Shown piece by piece: positions 1 to 8,557 of a stretch of DNA of 20,903 nucleotides (within the stretch, counting starts at the first letter, position 1; each line of letters begins with the position of its first letter). This DNA is from Micractinium sp. NFX-FRZ (lineage: Eukaryota > Chlorophyta > Trebouxiophyceae > Chlorellales > Chlorellaceae). The notes under the pieces are model-generated. The model worked only from the letters and a program-made list of their open reading frames with translations, searched no databases and was not told the origin of the DNA. Both the position numbers and the translations under genes were made by a program. The stretch covers positions 1 through 20,903 of the forward strand of contig JAPTJF010000691.1 in assembly GCA_029339195.1 (NCBI GenBank). Reading direction: 5' to 3'.

Positions 1-2
1 GC

Positions 3-2399
3 GCTGATGTCGGCATCAATGCTGCCGCTCTCGCTGAACACGCTGCCCAGGTAGGTGAGCTTGCTCACCCGCTCAACCGGCACTCCCCCCAGGGTGAGGG
101 TCAGGGCGGGCTGCTCTGCTGCTGGCTGCTGCGGAGGGTCGCCCCGCTCTCTCCACCACCTGCCCCGCACCTACGCAGTACGCCATGCCCACCCACCTCA
201 CCACATGCCTGCGCCCTCTCGCCCGCCTGTTCTGCAGGCACGCGCACGCGCCGTCGCCGGCCCAACCTGGATGACGAAGAGGAGGAGGAGGAGGGGGAGG
301 AGGAGGAGGGAGACGAGGGGGCACAGCCGGAAGCACAGCAGGCGCAGCGGTACACGCGCGAGCGGTTCCACGTGGGCCGCTTCTGCTGCGCCCGCCTCAC
401 CCTCTACCATGCCCTCTTCCACTGGCGGCGCCGCCTGCTGGCACGGCTGAAGCGGGAGCTCAAGGCGGAGCTGCGGCGCCGCAAGGTGAGGGCTGCCGTC
501 ATGTTGAATTGCTAACAATAGCTCGTGGTCATGAGCGGAAGGAGGCTGAAGCGGGAGCTCAAGGCAGTGCCGCGGTGGGTGCAAGGGTGACGGCACGCTC
601 ATGGCAGCGCTCGGTTAGCCCAATCAGCCTCTCTCCTGCCCCTGCCCTCTGCCCCCTCTCCCGCTGCAGCGCGCCGGCTTCCCATGCGACCGCGCCTCTG
701 TGGCTGACGCGCTGCTCAGAAAGGAGTCGCTGCTGGCTGACCTGCACGCCAACTACCGCCGCCTGCTGGAGCTGGCGGGTGGGTGGTGGGCTCAAAACGT
801 GTTGTGATGTTGTGGGGGGTACCGGCTCTAGAAGGTGTCACCGCTGGCTGACCTGCACGCCAACTACCGCCGCCTGCTGGAGCTGGCGGGTGGGGGTCTC
901 GTGTGCGATGGTGTTGTTGTGGACATCAGCATGCGTGCCTGAGAGTGGTGGGAAGTTGCGAGCAGCCTGCTGGGTGGTGGGCTCAGCAAGAGTGGTGTGC
1001 GGGGTGGCAGGGGCTGGCTCAGGAAGGGCCCCCTGTTGGCTGAGCCGCGAGCCATTGGCCGCCGCTTGCTGAGAGCTGGCGTGTGGGTCTTGTGTGTGAT
1101 GGTGTTGTCGTGGACATCAGCATGCGTGCGTGAGAGTGGGCGGGAAGTTGCGGGTGTGGCGCCAGCAGCGCTGCAGGCAGCTTCACCTGGAACCCACCCT
1201 GGCTGTGCATGGCTTGAGCTCGCTGGCCGCCTCCCTCCCTCCCGCCCTCCCCTCGTGCGCGGTGCCGAGCGGTACCAGTTGTCTGGCTCTCCACGACTCA
1301 CCGGCCGCCCGGCACTTCTGCTCCCGCCCTCCCCTCTGTGCGGTGCAGAGCGGTACCAGCTGCCTGGCTCTCCACGACTCACCGGCCGCCCGGCACGTTT
1401 CCTCCCGCCCTCCCCTCTGTGCGGTGCAGAGCGGTACCAGCTGTCTGGCGGGGAGGGTTCGCGTGGCAGCTGGAAGGCCGAGTTTGAGGGGATGCATGCA
1501 GGTGGGACGGGGACTGGGCGGGGCTTGGGCTGAGCGGGGTCGGGGCCTGTTGCGCCGGCGGGGGCAGTCTCACGCAGGGGCCAGGTGGGCTGCTGGAGTG
1601 CCGAATTGAGTGCTTGGGGTGCCTGCTGGTGGTCTGGTCTGGGGCACTGGGGGGCCAGCGGGGCAGGTAGGCAGGCAGCCTCACAGCGGTGAGCCGTCAG
1701 AAGGCATCATGCCACAGGCAGCCAGACACGGGGGCCCCGCACGGCTTTCTGTAGGGGCGCCTGCGGAGCTTCACCATTCACACCCCTGCACGATCCGGCC
1801 CACTCCACACTGCTGCTGCTGCTCCTGCTTTGCTGCTGCTGCTGTTCGTATATGCAGAGGTGACAGCGGCCCAGACGGAGCTGAGTGCTGTTTTGCCGCA
1901 AGTGTCTTACCGGTCCCACCAGTTCACGCTCTTGTCGCTGCTGCGTGTGCAAATTGTGTCCGCAGAGGTGACGGCGGCCCAGGCGGAGCTTCACGATGAC
2001 AGCGAGGCAGATGAGCCAAGCGTGGTGTGGCCAGACGGGGATGAGGAGGAAGAAGAGGAGGAGGAGGAGGAGGAGGGGGAGGAGGAGGCGGAGGGGGAGG
2101 AGGGGGAGGCTGTGAGCGGAGAGGAAGAGGAGGAGGCGGAGGAGCAGGGCAAGCAGCAGCAGGTGGAGCAAGGGGCGGGAGGCCACGGGGCAGGGGCGCA
2201 CGGCGGTGGCGGCATGGCAGGCCAGCAGCGGGGGCAGCAGGCGCAGCAGCAGCCTGCCCAGCAAGCAGCAGGCGCGACTGCAGCGCAGCAGCAGGAGCAG
2301 CAGCGGCGGCAGAGGGCAAGCAGGCAGATTGACATCCGCTCCTTCTTCCGCCCCCGCCACGCCGGGGCAGGCGGCACCCGGGGAAGCCCCGCCGGCTGA
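3..2399 (+). CDS. DUF4211-like acidic protein with C-terminal PIP box, 3' part
   Basis: Partial gene running in from the left edge. Proposed exons: 3..54, 238..485, 670..778, 1430..1501, 1966..2399, giving 304 residues with matching phases and a TGA at 2397..2399. After a Glu-rich stretch, residues 61-75 read FHVGRFCCARLTLYH, followed by Trp and basic helices. This pattern resembles the DUF4211 domain seen at the C-terminus of CCDC82-type proteins; the match is from memory and moderate. The last exon is very acidic (long Glu run), then Gln/Ala-rich, and ends close after QIDIRSFF (residues 281-288), a match to the PCNA-interacting consensus Q-x-x-[ILM]-x-x-[FY]-[FY]. This suggests a nuclear protein connected with replication or repair. 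An alternative acceptor at 1857 would extend the last exon by 108 nt in frame (36 residues). The GT donors read gtgagc, gtgagg, gtgggt and gtggga. The N-terminus lies outside the window. Confidence 0.62.
732..894 (+). repeat. 111-bp-period duplication of exon 3 end plus donor
   Basis: A 52-nt block at 732..783, covering the end of exon 3 of gene 1 and its GT donor, is repeated at 843..894 inside the next intron. The two copies are identical as far as I can read them. The second copy keeps both the coding sequence (LADLHANYRRLLELA) and the donor. The offset of 111 nt is a multiple of three. Confidence 0.85.
895..1160 (+). repeat. Intronic duplication, period about 189 bp
   Basis: The stretch around 896..957 recurs at about 1085..1150 with a few substitutions; both contain the 16-mer gtggacatcagcatgc. 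It lies in intron 3 of gene 1, directly after the 111-bp duplication, so the intron seems to have grown by several rounds of local duplication. Confidence 0.75.
1241..1452 (+). repeat. Three 81-bp tandem copies carrying the exon 4 acceptor
   Basis: The string gagcggtaccag starts at 1267, 1348 and 1429, a period of exactly 81 nt (27 codons). The copy at 1429 is the predicted start of exon 4 of gene 1. The copy at 1348 keeps the gtgcag acceptor; the first has gtgccg, losing the CAG. All three copies are in the same reading frame and the frame is open across the array. Confidence 0.85.
1851..2000 (+). repeat. 108-bp-offset twin acceptors of the last exon of gene 1
   Basis: The string gcagaggtgac occurs at 1854 and at 1962, each followed by nearly the same codons (EVTAAQ-T/A-EL). 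The offset is 108 nt (36 codons) and the interval is open in the coding frame. Either AG (1857 or 1965) could therefore serve as the acceptor without breaking the protein. Confidence 0.8.
2325..2348 (+). other. PIP-box motif (PCNA-binding) in gene 1
   Basis: The codons read Q-I-D-I-R-S-F-F, sixteen residues before the C-terminus, with basic residues on both sides (R before it, RPRH after it). Gln at position 1, Ile at position 4 and two Phe at positions 7 and 8 fit the canonical PIP box. Location in a disordered acidic/Gln-rich tail is usual for such motifs. Binding itself is inference. Confidence 0.6.
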
Positions 2400-2936
2400 T
2401 CACACGAGCGCCGGAGCCCATAGAAAACACACAGAATTCAATGTACATTGTGTACCCTTGTATCATCAGACGCTGAATGCACCCTGGTCTGTACGCACTG
2501 CCAGCTGGCCAGGCTGTGGCCGTCTGTATGTAGTTACTGGCAGCAGGCAAAGCTGCTTGCTGCTCAACAAACGCATGTCCGCTTACACAGAGCTAGCTAG
2601 ACTAGAAGTGCACTTCAACAACACAATCACGCAGTTGCAATTGGCAAACGTGGCTTTCAGGCAGAGGCCAGATTTCGAATTCGGGGGCAAGGGCAGCACT
2701 ACAAGGGCATTGCAGGAGAGCTGCCAAGCGCAGGCAGCGACTGTTGGTTTGCTGCTGGCGCTCATTTGTATTCATGTGCCGATGGCAGGTGAGCAGCGTA
2801 GGTGCCCAAGCGTGACCCCGGTGGCTGCTCCGGTCACGCTCACTAACAGCTAGCTGCAAACGCTGTATGCTCCTACTGTTCAGAGCCTTGGCTGCCCAGC
2901 TGGCTCGACTGCTGAGCTGGCCGGTTAGCTAGAACC
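2400..2936. other. Convergent intergenic / 3' flanks
   Basis: This stretch follows the stop of gene 1 and lies beyond the 3' end of the minus-strand GAF-PAS gene. I see no convincing coding sequence. It is less GC-rich than the genes. A perfect 9-bp inverted repeat, agcgtgacc (2809..2817) and ggtcacgct (2832..2840), could form a hairpin with a 14-nt loop. No clear TGTAA polyadenylation signal is placed well for gene 1. Confidence 0.5.
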
Positions 2937-2981
2937 TAGCTGCCTGCCCGGCATGGGCCGGCCAGCGCGATGCTCAGCCCT

Positions 2982-3158
2982 GCTGGATGGCGGCCGGCTG
3001 GATGGCGGCCGGCTGGATGGCGGCAGGCACTGGCTGGCCGGCTGCCTTAATTGTGAGCTGGGCAGTTGGCTGGGAGCTGCCTCAGCCCTGCTGGATGACG
3101 GAAATTGTGAGCTGGGCATTTGGCTGGAAGCTGTTTCAGCCGTGCTGGATGACGGCAA
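2982..3158. repeat. 15-bp and 54-bp tandem repeats around the GAF-PAS stop codon
   Basis: A 15-bp unit (gctggatggcggccg) is repeated three times at 2982..3026. Then a 54-bp unit occurs at 3051..3104 and 3105..3158. The second 54-bp copy holds the stop codon and last codons of the minus-strand GAF-PAS gene. The first copy is a diverged duplicate in the 3' flank that keeps the equivalent stop triplet at 3082..3084. The 15-bp units resemble the same coding end (ctggatgacgg). Confidence 0.8.
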
Positions 3159-6100
3159 AGTAGAGGCCCTTGCTGACGTCGGAGCCGGAGGGGGCGCCCG
3201 CCGCTTGGAGCGCAGCCGACACGTCTGCACGGCGGGGGGCAGGGAGAGGCAGGGGCAGGAGGGTTGCATGTCTCAAAAGCCCATCCAGGCATGCTTGCTG
3301 GCTCACCAGAGCCCAGTCTGAACACCCACCCACCAGCCGCCTCCCTCCCTCCCTCCCTCCCTCTGGTCGCTCTCACCGATGAGCGGGTGCCCCTTGGTGC
3401 CCGTGAGCAGCTGCCGGGAAGCCGGGCTGCAGCAGGGGCAGCGGAGGGGGTAGGCGCCGCGTTGCCAGGTGCGGCGCTGCAGATTCCTGAGCCAGGCCCC
3501 ACTTGAAGCTTTGGCCCCTGCCTCCAGACAATGGGCCCCGTCTGCACCTTGGCAGTCTGTCCCTTTCCAGCAAGGCAAATAAACACCTGCCATGACGCGC
3601 ATGCATGCAGTGATCTCTTTCACCCGCACACCTGAACTGCACCTCAGCCATGGTCCCGCTGCCCGGCAGCGCCACGCGTGCGGTGAAGGCGCGCTGGTGG
3701 CGGGCGGCCCGCTTCAGCTCGGGAGGTGTGGTGGGGCCCTCTTGGGGGACAAACACCTCGAAGAGGCCGCTGCCCTGCAGGACGTGGCCGGGCAGGCCTG
3801 CAGGGGGCAAAGGGTCGGGCGGAGGAAGGCGGGCGGGCACGTGTGGGGCCGTGCGCGCGTGTTTGGGTGGCCGGGGGCCGGTGGGAGACATCTCAACCAT
3901 TTAGCCAAGCCGCTGCCCGGGGGCATGTGCCCAAGCTGGCCTGTTTTGTTTTGTTGAATACTTTTCCATCGCGGCATGCCGCAAGTGCACACACCCACAT
4001 CTCGGCAGAAGCAACCACCGCATACCCGCCCACCTGTGAGGGAGGCCGCCGCCATGTTGCTCCAAAGCACCCACCAACTCAGAAAGCATGCGTGCACACG
4101 CGTAACGCACCCAATGCACACCCACCTCCCAACACAAGCCGTCCCACGAGTCCTACCGGGATTGGTGGACTCTGAACAATGTTGTATGTTTAACCCATTG
4201 AAGCAAGTACCGCACACCCGCCCACACGTGCGAAAGCCCGCCGCCAATTTGCTCCACAGCACCCACCAACGCACAAAACTAGCATAACCAATGCACCAAC
4301 ATCTCAACACACCCACCGGTGAGGGAGGCCGCCGCCACGTTGCTCCACAGCACCGGCCAGTGGCGGGCAGAGGTGTCGCAGAGCAGGGCGGCGGCGCGCA
4401 CCACCTCGGGTGCACGCTGCAGCGCGGTGTGTGTGGCCGCCTGCCGCCGCCGCTGCTCCCACTCCAGCTCTTCCACCTGGTAGGGCGGCAGGCAGGGACG
4501 GAATATTTCAGTACGTGGTGATCACAGAAGGCAGGGGTGAAGGAGAGGCACATGGCATGCCGCTGCTCCCTCTCCAGCTCCTCCACCTGGGTTGGGGGCG
4601 GGCGGGGATAGGGAGTTGTTGCGTGGTACATTACACCCGATCATGGGGGGGAGAAGGAGGGGCACGGCATGCCAGTGTTCCCTCTCTAGCTCACCACACG
4701 GGTTGGGGGCAGGCAGTAGCGGAGGGTTTCAGGTGGGTGGTGAGTACAAAAGGCAGGGGTGCAGGAGGGGCACGGCATGCCGCCGCTCCCTCTCCAGATG
4801 GATCGGGGGCTGCCAGGGGCGGAAGAGTTGACGCAAGGCAGTACAAGCATAGTTGAACAATGCAGTACAATCAACGGCAAAAGGAGCCCCAACACACCTT
4901 GTGTTCCTCCAGCAGGCGGGCCGCCATCTCAGCCAGGCCGGCCAGCAGGTTGAGTGCGTCTGCCGACAGCCGGCGGGGCTGCAGGTCGAAGAGGCAGAGG
5001 GAGCCGATGCGGTGGCCGCGGGAGGAGACCAGGGGGGTGCCTGCGGGAGAGGGGGGAGGGGGGAGGCGGAGGGAGGAGAGCAGGGGATGGAGAAGGGGGA
5101 TATGGAGCCACATGAATAGCATGGGGGAGAGGGAGGGGGGGGAGGGGGGAACAGGGGATGGAGAAGGGGGGATGCGGAGAGAGGGTGGGGAGTCGCACGA
5201 GTGGGGGGGAGACGGAGCTACGGACGTGGCGTCGCCAGGGGGCGTGAGGGTGGCGCCTGCAGGGATTTCGGTGAATGAAATACAGGGGGGCCAAAGGCGG
5301 GAAAGCGGCGGGGGAGGGCAAGGCGGCAGCCAAGTGCAGAGACCAGAGGCATGCTTGGCAGGAGCGGGGAGGTGGGGAGGCACCCCTAATAGAAAGGGAG
5401 GGCACGGGCATGGATGGATGGCTGTCTGAGCGACTGGCCCAGTGAGATGTGGGGGGACCACAGCAGGGGCAGCAGCCGTGCAGCGCAGGCACGCGGCAGG
5501 CGCCGCCTGGGCCGCACGGCCTGGCATAGCACGGCCTAGCATGGCATGGCCCTGTGCTGGGCACCAGCCGCCAGCTGTCACTGCCAGCTGTCGCTGCCAG
5601 CTCACCGGCGTAGAAGCGGACGTGAGGGTCCTCAGCCACGCAGGACAGGCAGCGGAACCTGTGGTCTTTGGCGGTGTCAGGGACGCACAGCAGCGTGTGC
5701 ACCTGAGGGGGAATACGAGGAGTAGGGCAGGCGTATGGGTGTCATGGGAATGCAGTTGAAGGGCATGCGCTGTGGGGCCGCTGAGCGCTAGAGTGCGGCT
5801 GACATGTTGACACATCACAGCTAGGTGACGGCCCCCCCAGGGCGCCTATTTGTCGGCAGCCCTGCCCGGCCTGCACACGCTGGGAGGGCAGCCAGGCGTG
5901 CCCCGCCCGACAGGTGCTTGCTTCCCAGTCCTCACCAGCCGGTTCCAATGCAAAAGTATGTGGCCCGCCTGCATGTCCTCCCCACCCTCTCCCGATCTTG
6001 CCTGTGGCAGCAGCAGAGCCTCGCAAAAGGTGTGCACCCTGTCAGTGCCGGTGCCCCAGCGGTCGGCCAGCGGCCCCGCCACAGACACAAATGCCTGGAG

Positions 6101-8073
6101 GCGGGCGGGCAGGCAGGCAGGCGTCATGTTGACAGATGCATTGTCCATTAAGCGGCAGCAGTGCCTGCAGCTGTCTGTCCCTTGCCAGCAGCAGCGGGCA
6201 AAGGCGTGCTTGGCAAAAGGGAGGCGTTGCGGGCAGGGCGGGCAGAGCAGGGCAGGGCAGCCAGCCAGCCCTGAGGGACTGGTTTACACCAGGCACAGCA
6301 GGGCACAGCAGGGCACAGCAGCCGGGCCTCACTCACACTGGGTGCAAGGCAGGGGCAGGCTAAGGAGCTGGCTGGTCTAGCTACTATAAGTTGGGGCAGC
6401 CCAGGCAGCACAGGACAGCCAAAACAGAGCAGGCAGGACGGGGCAGGGCATGCAGGGCAGGGCAGGGCAGGCAGCCCCAACAGAGCAGGCACAGGGCAGG
6501 CAGGATAGGGCAAGTCACGACAAGACAGCCCAGCCCAGCCCAGCCCAGCCGGAGAGGGCAGGGCAGGCAGGGGCTGGCTCCTCACCAGGCGGTGCTCGTC
6601 AATCAGGTTGATGGCTGTGATGGGCACCTTGTACAGCTGTGGAGGGCAACATGGGGTGAAGGGGTGGTTGGGGGAGTGTGTGACGTTGTTGGGGAAGTTG
6701 GATGGGCACCTTGCACAGCTGTGGACAGTGGCACATGCGGTGAAGGGTGGAGCAGGGATTGTACCCATTTCGGTGGAGGAAGGTGGATGGGTACTTGGTG
6801 CCGACGTGCTGGAAACCCGGCGGGGTGCCAGCATGGTGTGGGCCACGGAAGTGGAAGGGTCACGGGGGCGTGTGCAGGATGCGCCAGGGGCGGGCAGGCA
6901 AGGCCGCCAGGCGGGAAAGCGCCAGGGCGGGAAGGCGTGCAAGGGGCCGGCAGCGGCATGCGCTGCGCCCTGCCGAGCAATCATCCACCTGCCCTCCTGC
7001 CAGCAGTCCCTCTCCTCCCCTGTCTTACGCCCCCCGAGTTGTAACCCCCCAGTGCCTGCATGTGCCCCCCGCCCTCCCACCTGTGCACACAGCTGCGTGA
7101 TGGAGTCGAGCCCCGGGTGGCCCCCAGCCACCGCTTGCAGGCTGGAGCGGACCTCCGCAAGTCTCTCAGCCTCGGCCCGTGGTCCAGCAGGTCCTCCTGC
7201 CGCCTGTGCCTGAGCGTCCTTGGCCTGTGCCGGCGCCAGCTGCAGCTCCACCTGCCGCGGGCGCGGCGGTTTGGCCAGCGCGGCGGCCGCCGACGCTGGC
7301 GCCACAGGCGGGGCGGCAGCAGATGCTGCGGCGGTGGCGCGGCCGTTGTTGTTGTGAGCCTGAGCCGGCGGCTGTGCAGGTTGGGCTGCCTCCTCATCGT
7401 CGCCCTCTGCCATGCTGTCGAGGCTCATCCTCACTGCACGCCTTGGACGTGGCCCCAGAGGCAGGGCGGCAGCGACGGCGGCAGCGGCGGCGGCGGCGGC
7501 GGCGGCGTGTCCAATGCTGATGTGAGCCTTGGCTAGCAGCTGTGCGAGCTGGGCTGCCTCCTCATCGTCGCCTCCTGCCATGCTGTCGAGGCTCATCCTC
7601 ACTGCATGCCGTGAACGTGGCCCCAGAGGCGGGGCGGCAGCAGCGGCGGCGGCGGCGGCGCGTCCAATGTCGGTGTGAGCCTTGGCCAGCAGCTGCGCGA
7701 GTTGGGCTGCGTCCTCATCGTCGCCCCCTGCCATGCTGTCGAGGCTCGGCCTCACGGCATGCCTTGAGCCCGAGGTGGGCGACCAGGGCTGCTGCTGCGC
7801 GTCTGGCGGGGGGGCCGGCTCGGGCGCGAACGCCGCCGCACCGTCGGCGGCAACCTTGACGACGGTGACTCGCCGGCCCGCCTGCTTGCCGCCCCTGCGC
7901 TGGCTTCTCTGCACCTTGGGCAGTGTGCATCGATGGGAGTAGGAGCTGCGCACTTGGTGGGGGGTGGGGGTGGTTCGCAGCGGGGCAGGCTCGCGCATGC
8001 AGCTTAGACCCACCTGCCGGGGCCAGCAGCTCCTGCCCTGGTGCCCTGCAGGCCTGCTGCACGACGCCCCCAT
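3136..8073 (-). CDS. GAF-PAS sensor protein with N-terminal repeats
   Basis: Ten exons on the minus strand: 8014..8073, 7081..7908, 6586..6636, 6002..6094, 5606..5702, 4898..5040, 4317..4476, 3632..3797, 3377..3486, 3136..3224; 598 residues, all phases consistent. The ATG has G at -3 and +4. It starts MGASCS, fitting the N-myristoylation rule (Gly2, Ser6) with Cys5 as a possible palmitoylation site, so membrane attachment is likely. Residues 69-226 hold three 51-56-residue repeats (RxSLDSM...GDDE...poly-Ala). Residues about 283-424 form a GAF domain (VPITAINLIDEHRL, FCEALL, VPDTAKDHRF, RFYAGTPL, RIGSLCLFD). Residues about 450-540 form a PAS domain (PVLWSNVAAASLTGLPGH, GLFEVF); it lacks the LOV cysteine motif. 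No kinase, cyclase or DNA-binding domain follows, and the stop is clear. Ligand unknown. Uncertain points: the first intron could be retained (its frame is open), and exon 4 ends either at a GC donor (6002, used here) or at a GT donor (5936), which adds 22 residues. Confidence 0.78.
3346..3364. repeat. (CCCT)n microsatellite
   Basis: About five CCCT units lie in the last intron of the GAF-PAS gene, a few bases before the donor side of exon 9 on the minus strand. Simple repeat; no function suggested. Confidence 0.8.
4020..4360. repeat. Decayed copies of the PAS exon donor edge
   Basis: The end of the PAS exon (minus strand, boundary at 4317) with its flank ggtgagggaggccgccgcca (plus-strand view) recurs at about 4031..4068 (very similar) and about 4223..4262 (more diverged). 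Neighbouring text such as gctccacagcacccaccaa is copied too. Both copies lie in the following intron (3798..4316). Confidence 0.8.
4530..4820. repeat. Three copies of the PAS exon acceptor edge
   Basis: The start of the PAS exon and its acceptor (true boundary at 4476) have three diverged copies in the preceding intron, near 4561..4600, 4677..4710 and 4781..4820, spaced by roughly 105-115 bp. On the minus strand the best one still reads like the exon start (VEELE followed by a basic residue), after an AG. Flanking text (ggcatgccgc.gctccctctcc in plus view) is repeated with it. Confidence 0.75.
5041..5215. repeat. Purine-rich, G-run-rich intron segment
   Basis: The intron between GAF exons 5 and 6 is almost pure A/G on the plus strand, with many G runs and a repeated ggggatggagaagggggat phrase near 5090 and 5155. 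On the transcribed gene's sense strand this is a long polypyrimidine tract before the acceptor at 5041. The plus strand could form G-quadruplexes. Confidence 0.6.
6290..6560. repeat. GGGCA / CAGCC short repeats in GAF intron
   Basis: A 10-bp unit (gggcacagca) repeats at about 6299..6321, then gggcagggca and cagcccagcc strings run to about 6553. All lie inside the intron between GAF exons 3 and 4. No stable coding frame is conserved across it, although one frame stays open by composition. Confidence 0.6.
6601..6730. repeat. Copy of GAF exon 3 acceptor edge, 82-bp offset
   Basis: The start of the 51-nt GAF exon (true boundary at 6636; plus view gggcaccttgtacagctgtgga) recurs at 6705..6726 as gggcaccttgcacagctgtgga, with the AG acceptor kept. 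A much weaker echo is seen near 6786. The offset is not a multiple of three. Confidence 0.75.
7291..7764 (-). repeat. Threefold coding repeat in the GAF-PAS protein
   Basis: Three in-frame units, 7612..7764 (153 nt), 7444..7611 (168 nt) and about 7291..7443, encode residues 69-119, 120-175 and 176-226. Each begins R-[HR]-A-V-R-x-S-L-D-S-M, continues with an acidic GDDE patch and, in units 1 and 2, an AQLAQLLAKAH helix and a poly-Ala run whose length varies. Unit 3 is more diverged (QPAQPPAQAH). The R-x-S-L-D-S core could be a phosphorylation site; that is inference. The GCC/GGC runs suggest replication slippage. Confidence 0.85.
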
Positions 8074-8258
8074 TGCTGTCTGAGAGGGAAAGCCGCTAGT
8101 TGGGGGTGCGACTCCCCACTTAGGCCCAGGCTGTCCTACTACTTTAGGCTGTGGCACATTAGGGTGGGTCAGTGTGATCGAATAGCAGACGGAGGCAATT
8201 CATCCATTTGCGACAGAAGTCCCTGGCAGGTGGAAAGCAGCGCTGGTATGATGTCCAC
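8074..8258. promoter_or_regulatory. Divergent intergenic region
   Basis: About 185 bp separate the proposed starts of the minus-strand GAF-PAS gene and the plus-strand BTB-MATH gene. Whatever drives both must lie here or within the first exons, so a bidirectional promoter is plausible. I see no convincing TATA box or other named element. Confidence 0.4.
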
Positions 8259-8523
8259 ATGACCATCAGGGTGAGCCTGTTGGTTGCGCTGTCATCCTGC
8301 CTGGGCACCGGCATCGATCAAGCCTCGCGTCCTCAGCAGCGCTCCAAGGCTGCTTGCTATAAGAGGGTAGCAGTCACATCCCTCTTGAAGAGGGCCTCCA
8401 AAGAGCCAACCCGCTATGAGCAACAGCAGGTCTCGTTTGCTGCTCTTGCAGCGCTTTGCGTGCCCCATATTGACCGTTGCACGCGGGTGACTGAGCACAG
8501 CCTTGCTTTTCTTGCTTCGAGCA

Positions 8524-8557
<34 letters not shown>

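Noticed and set aside
2040..2140. Glu-rich run as evidence for a named acidic chaperone
   Set aside because: Poly-Glu is low complexity and common in GC-rich algal proteins, so it gives no family assignment.
3797..4317. LOV-type (flavin-binding) PAS domain
   Set aside because: The region after the LTG segment lacks the conserved NCRFL-type cysteine motif.
6148..8155. A 669-codon minus-strand open frame read as one exon
   Set aside because: It starts with GTG and runs through introns with good splice sites. The GAF strands join correctly only when spliced, and the 3' half is CAG/GGGCA low-complexity text.
8408..8522. Extra first exon for BTB copy 1 starting at an ATG near 8416
   Set aside because: Phases fit, but the implied intron would be only about 38 nt, too short to be convincing.
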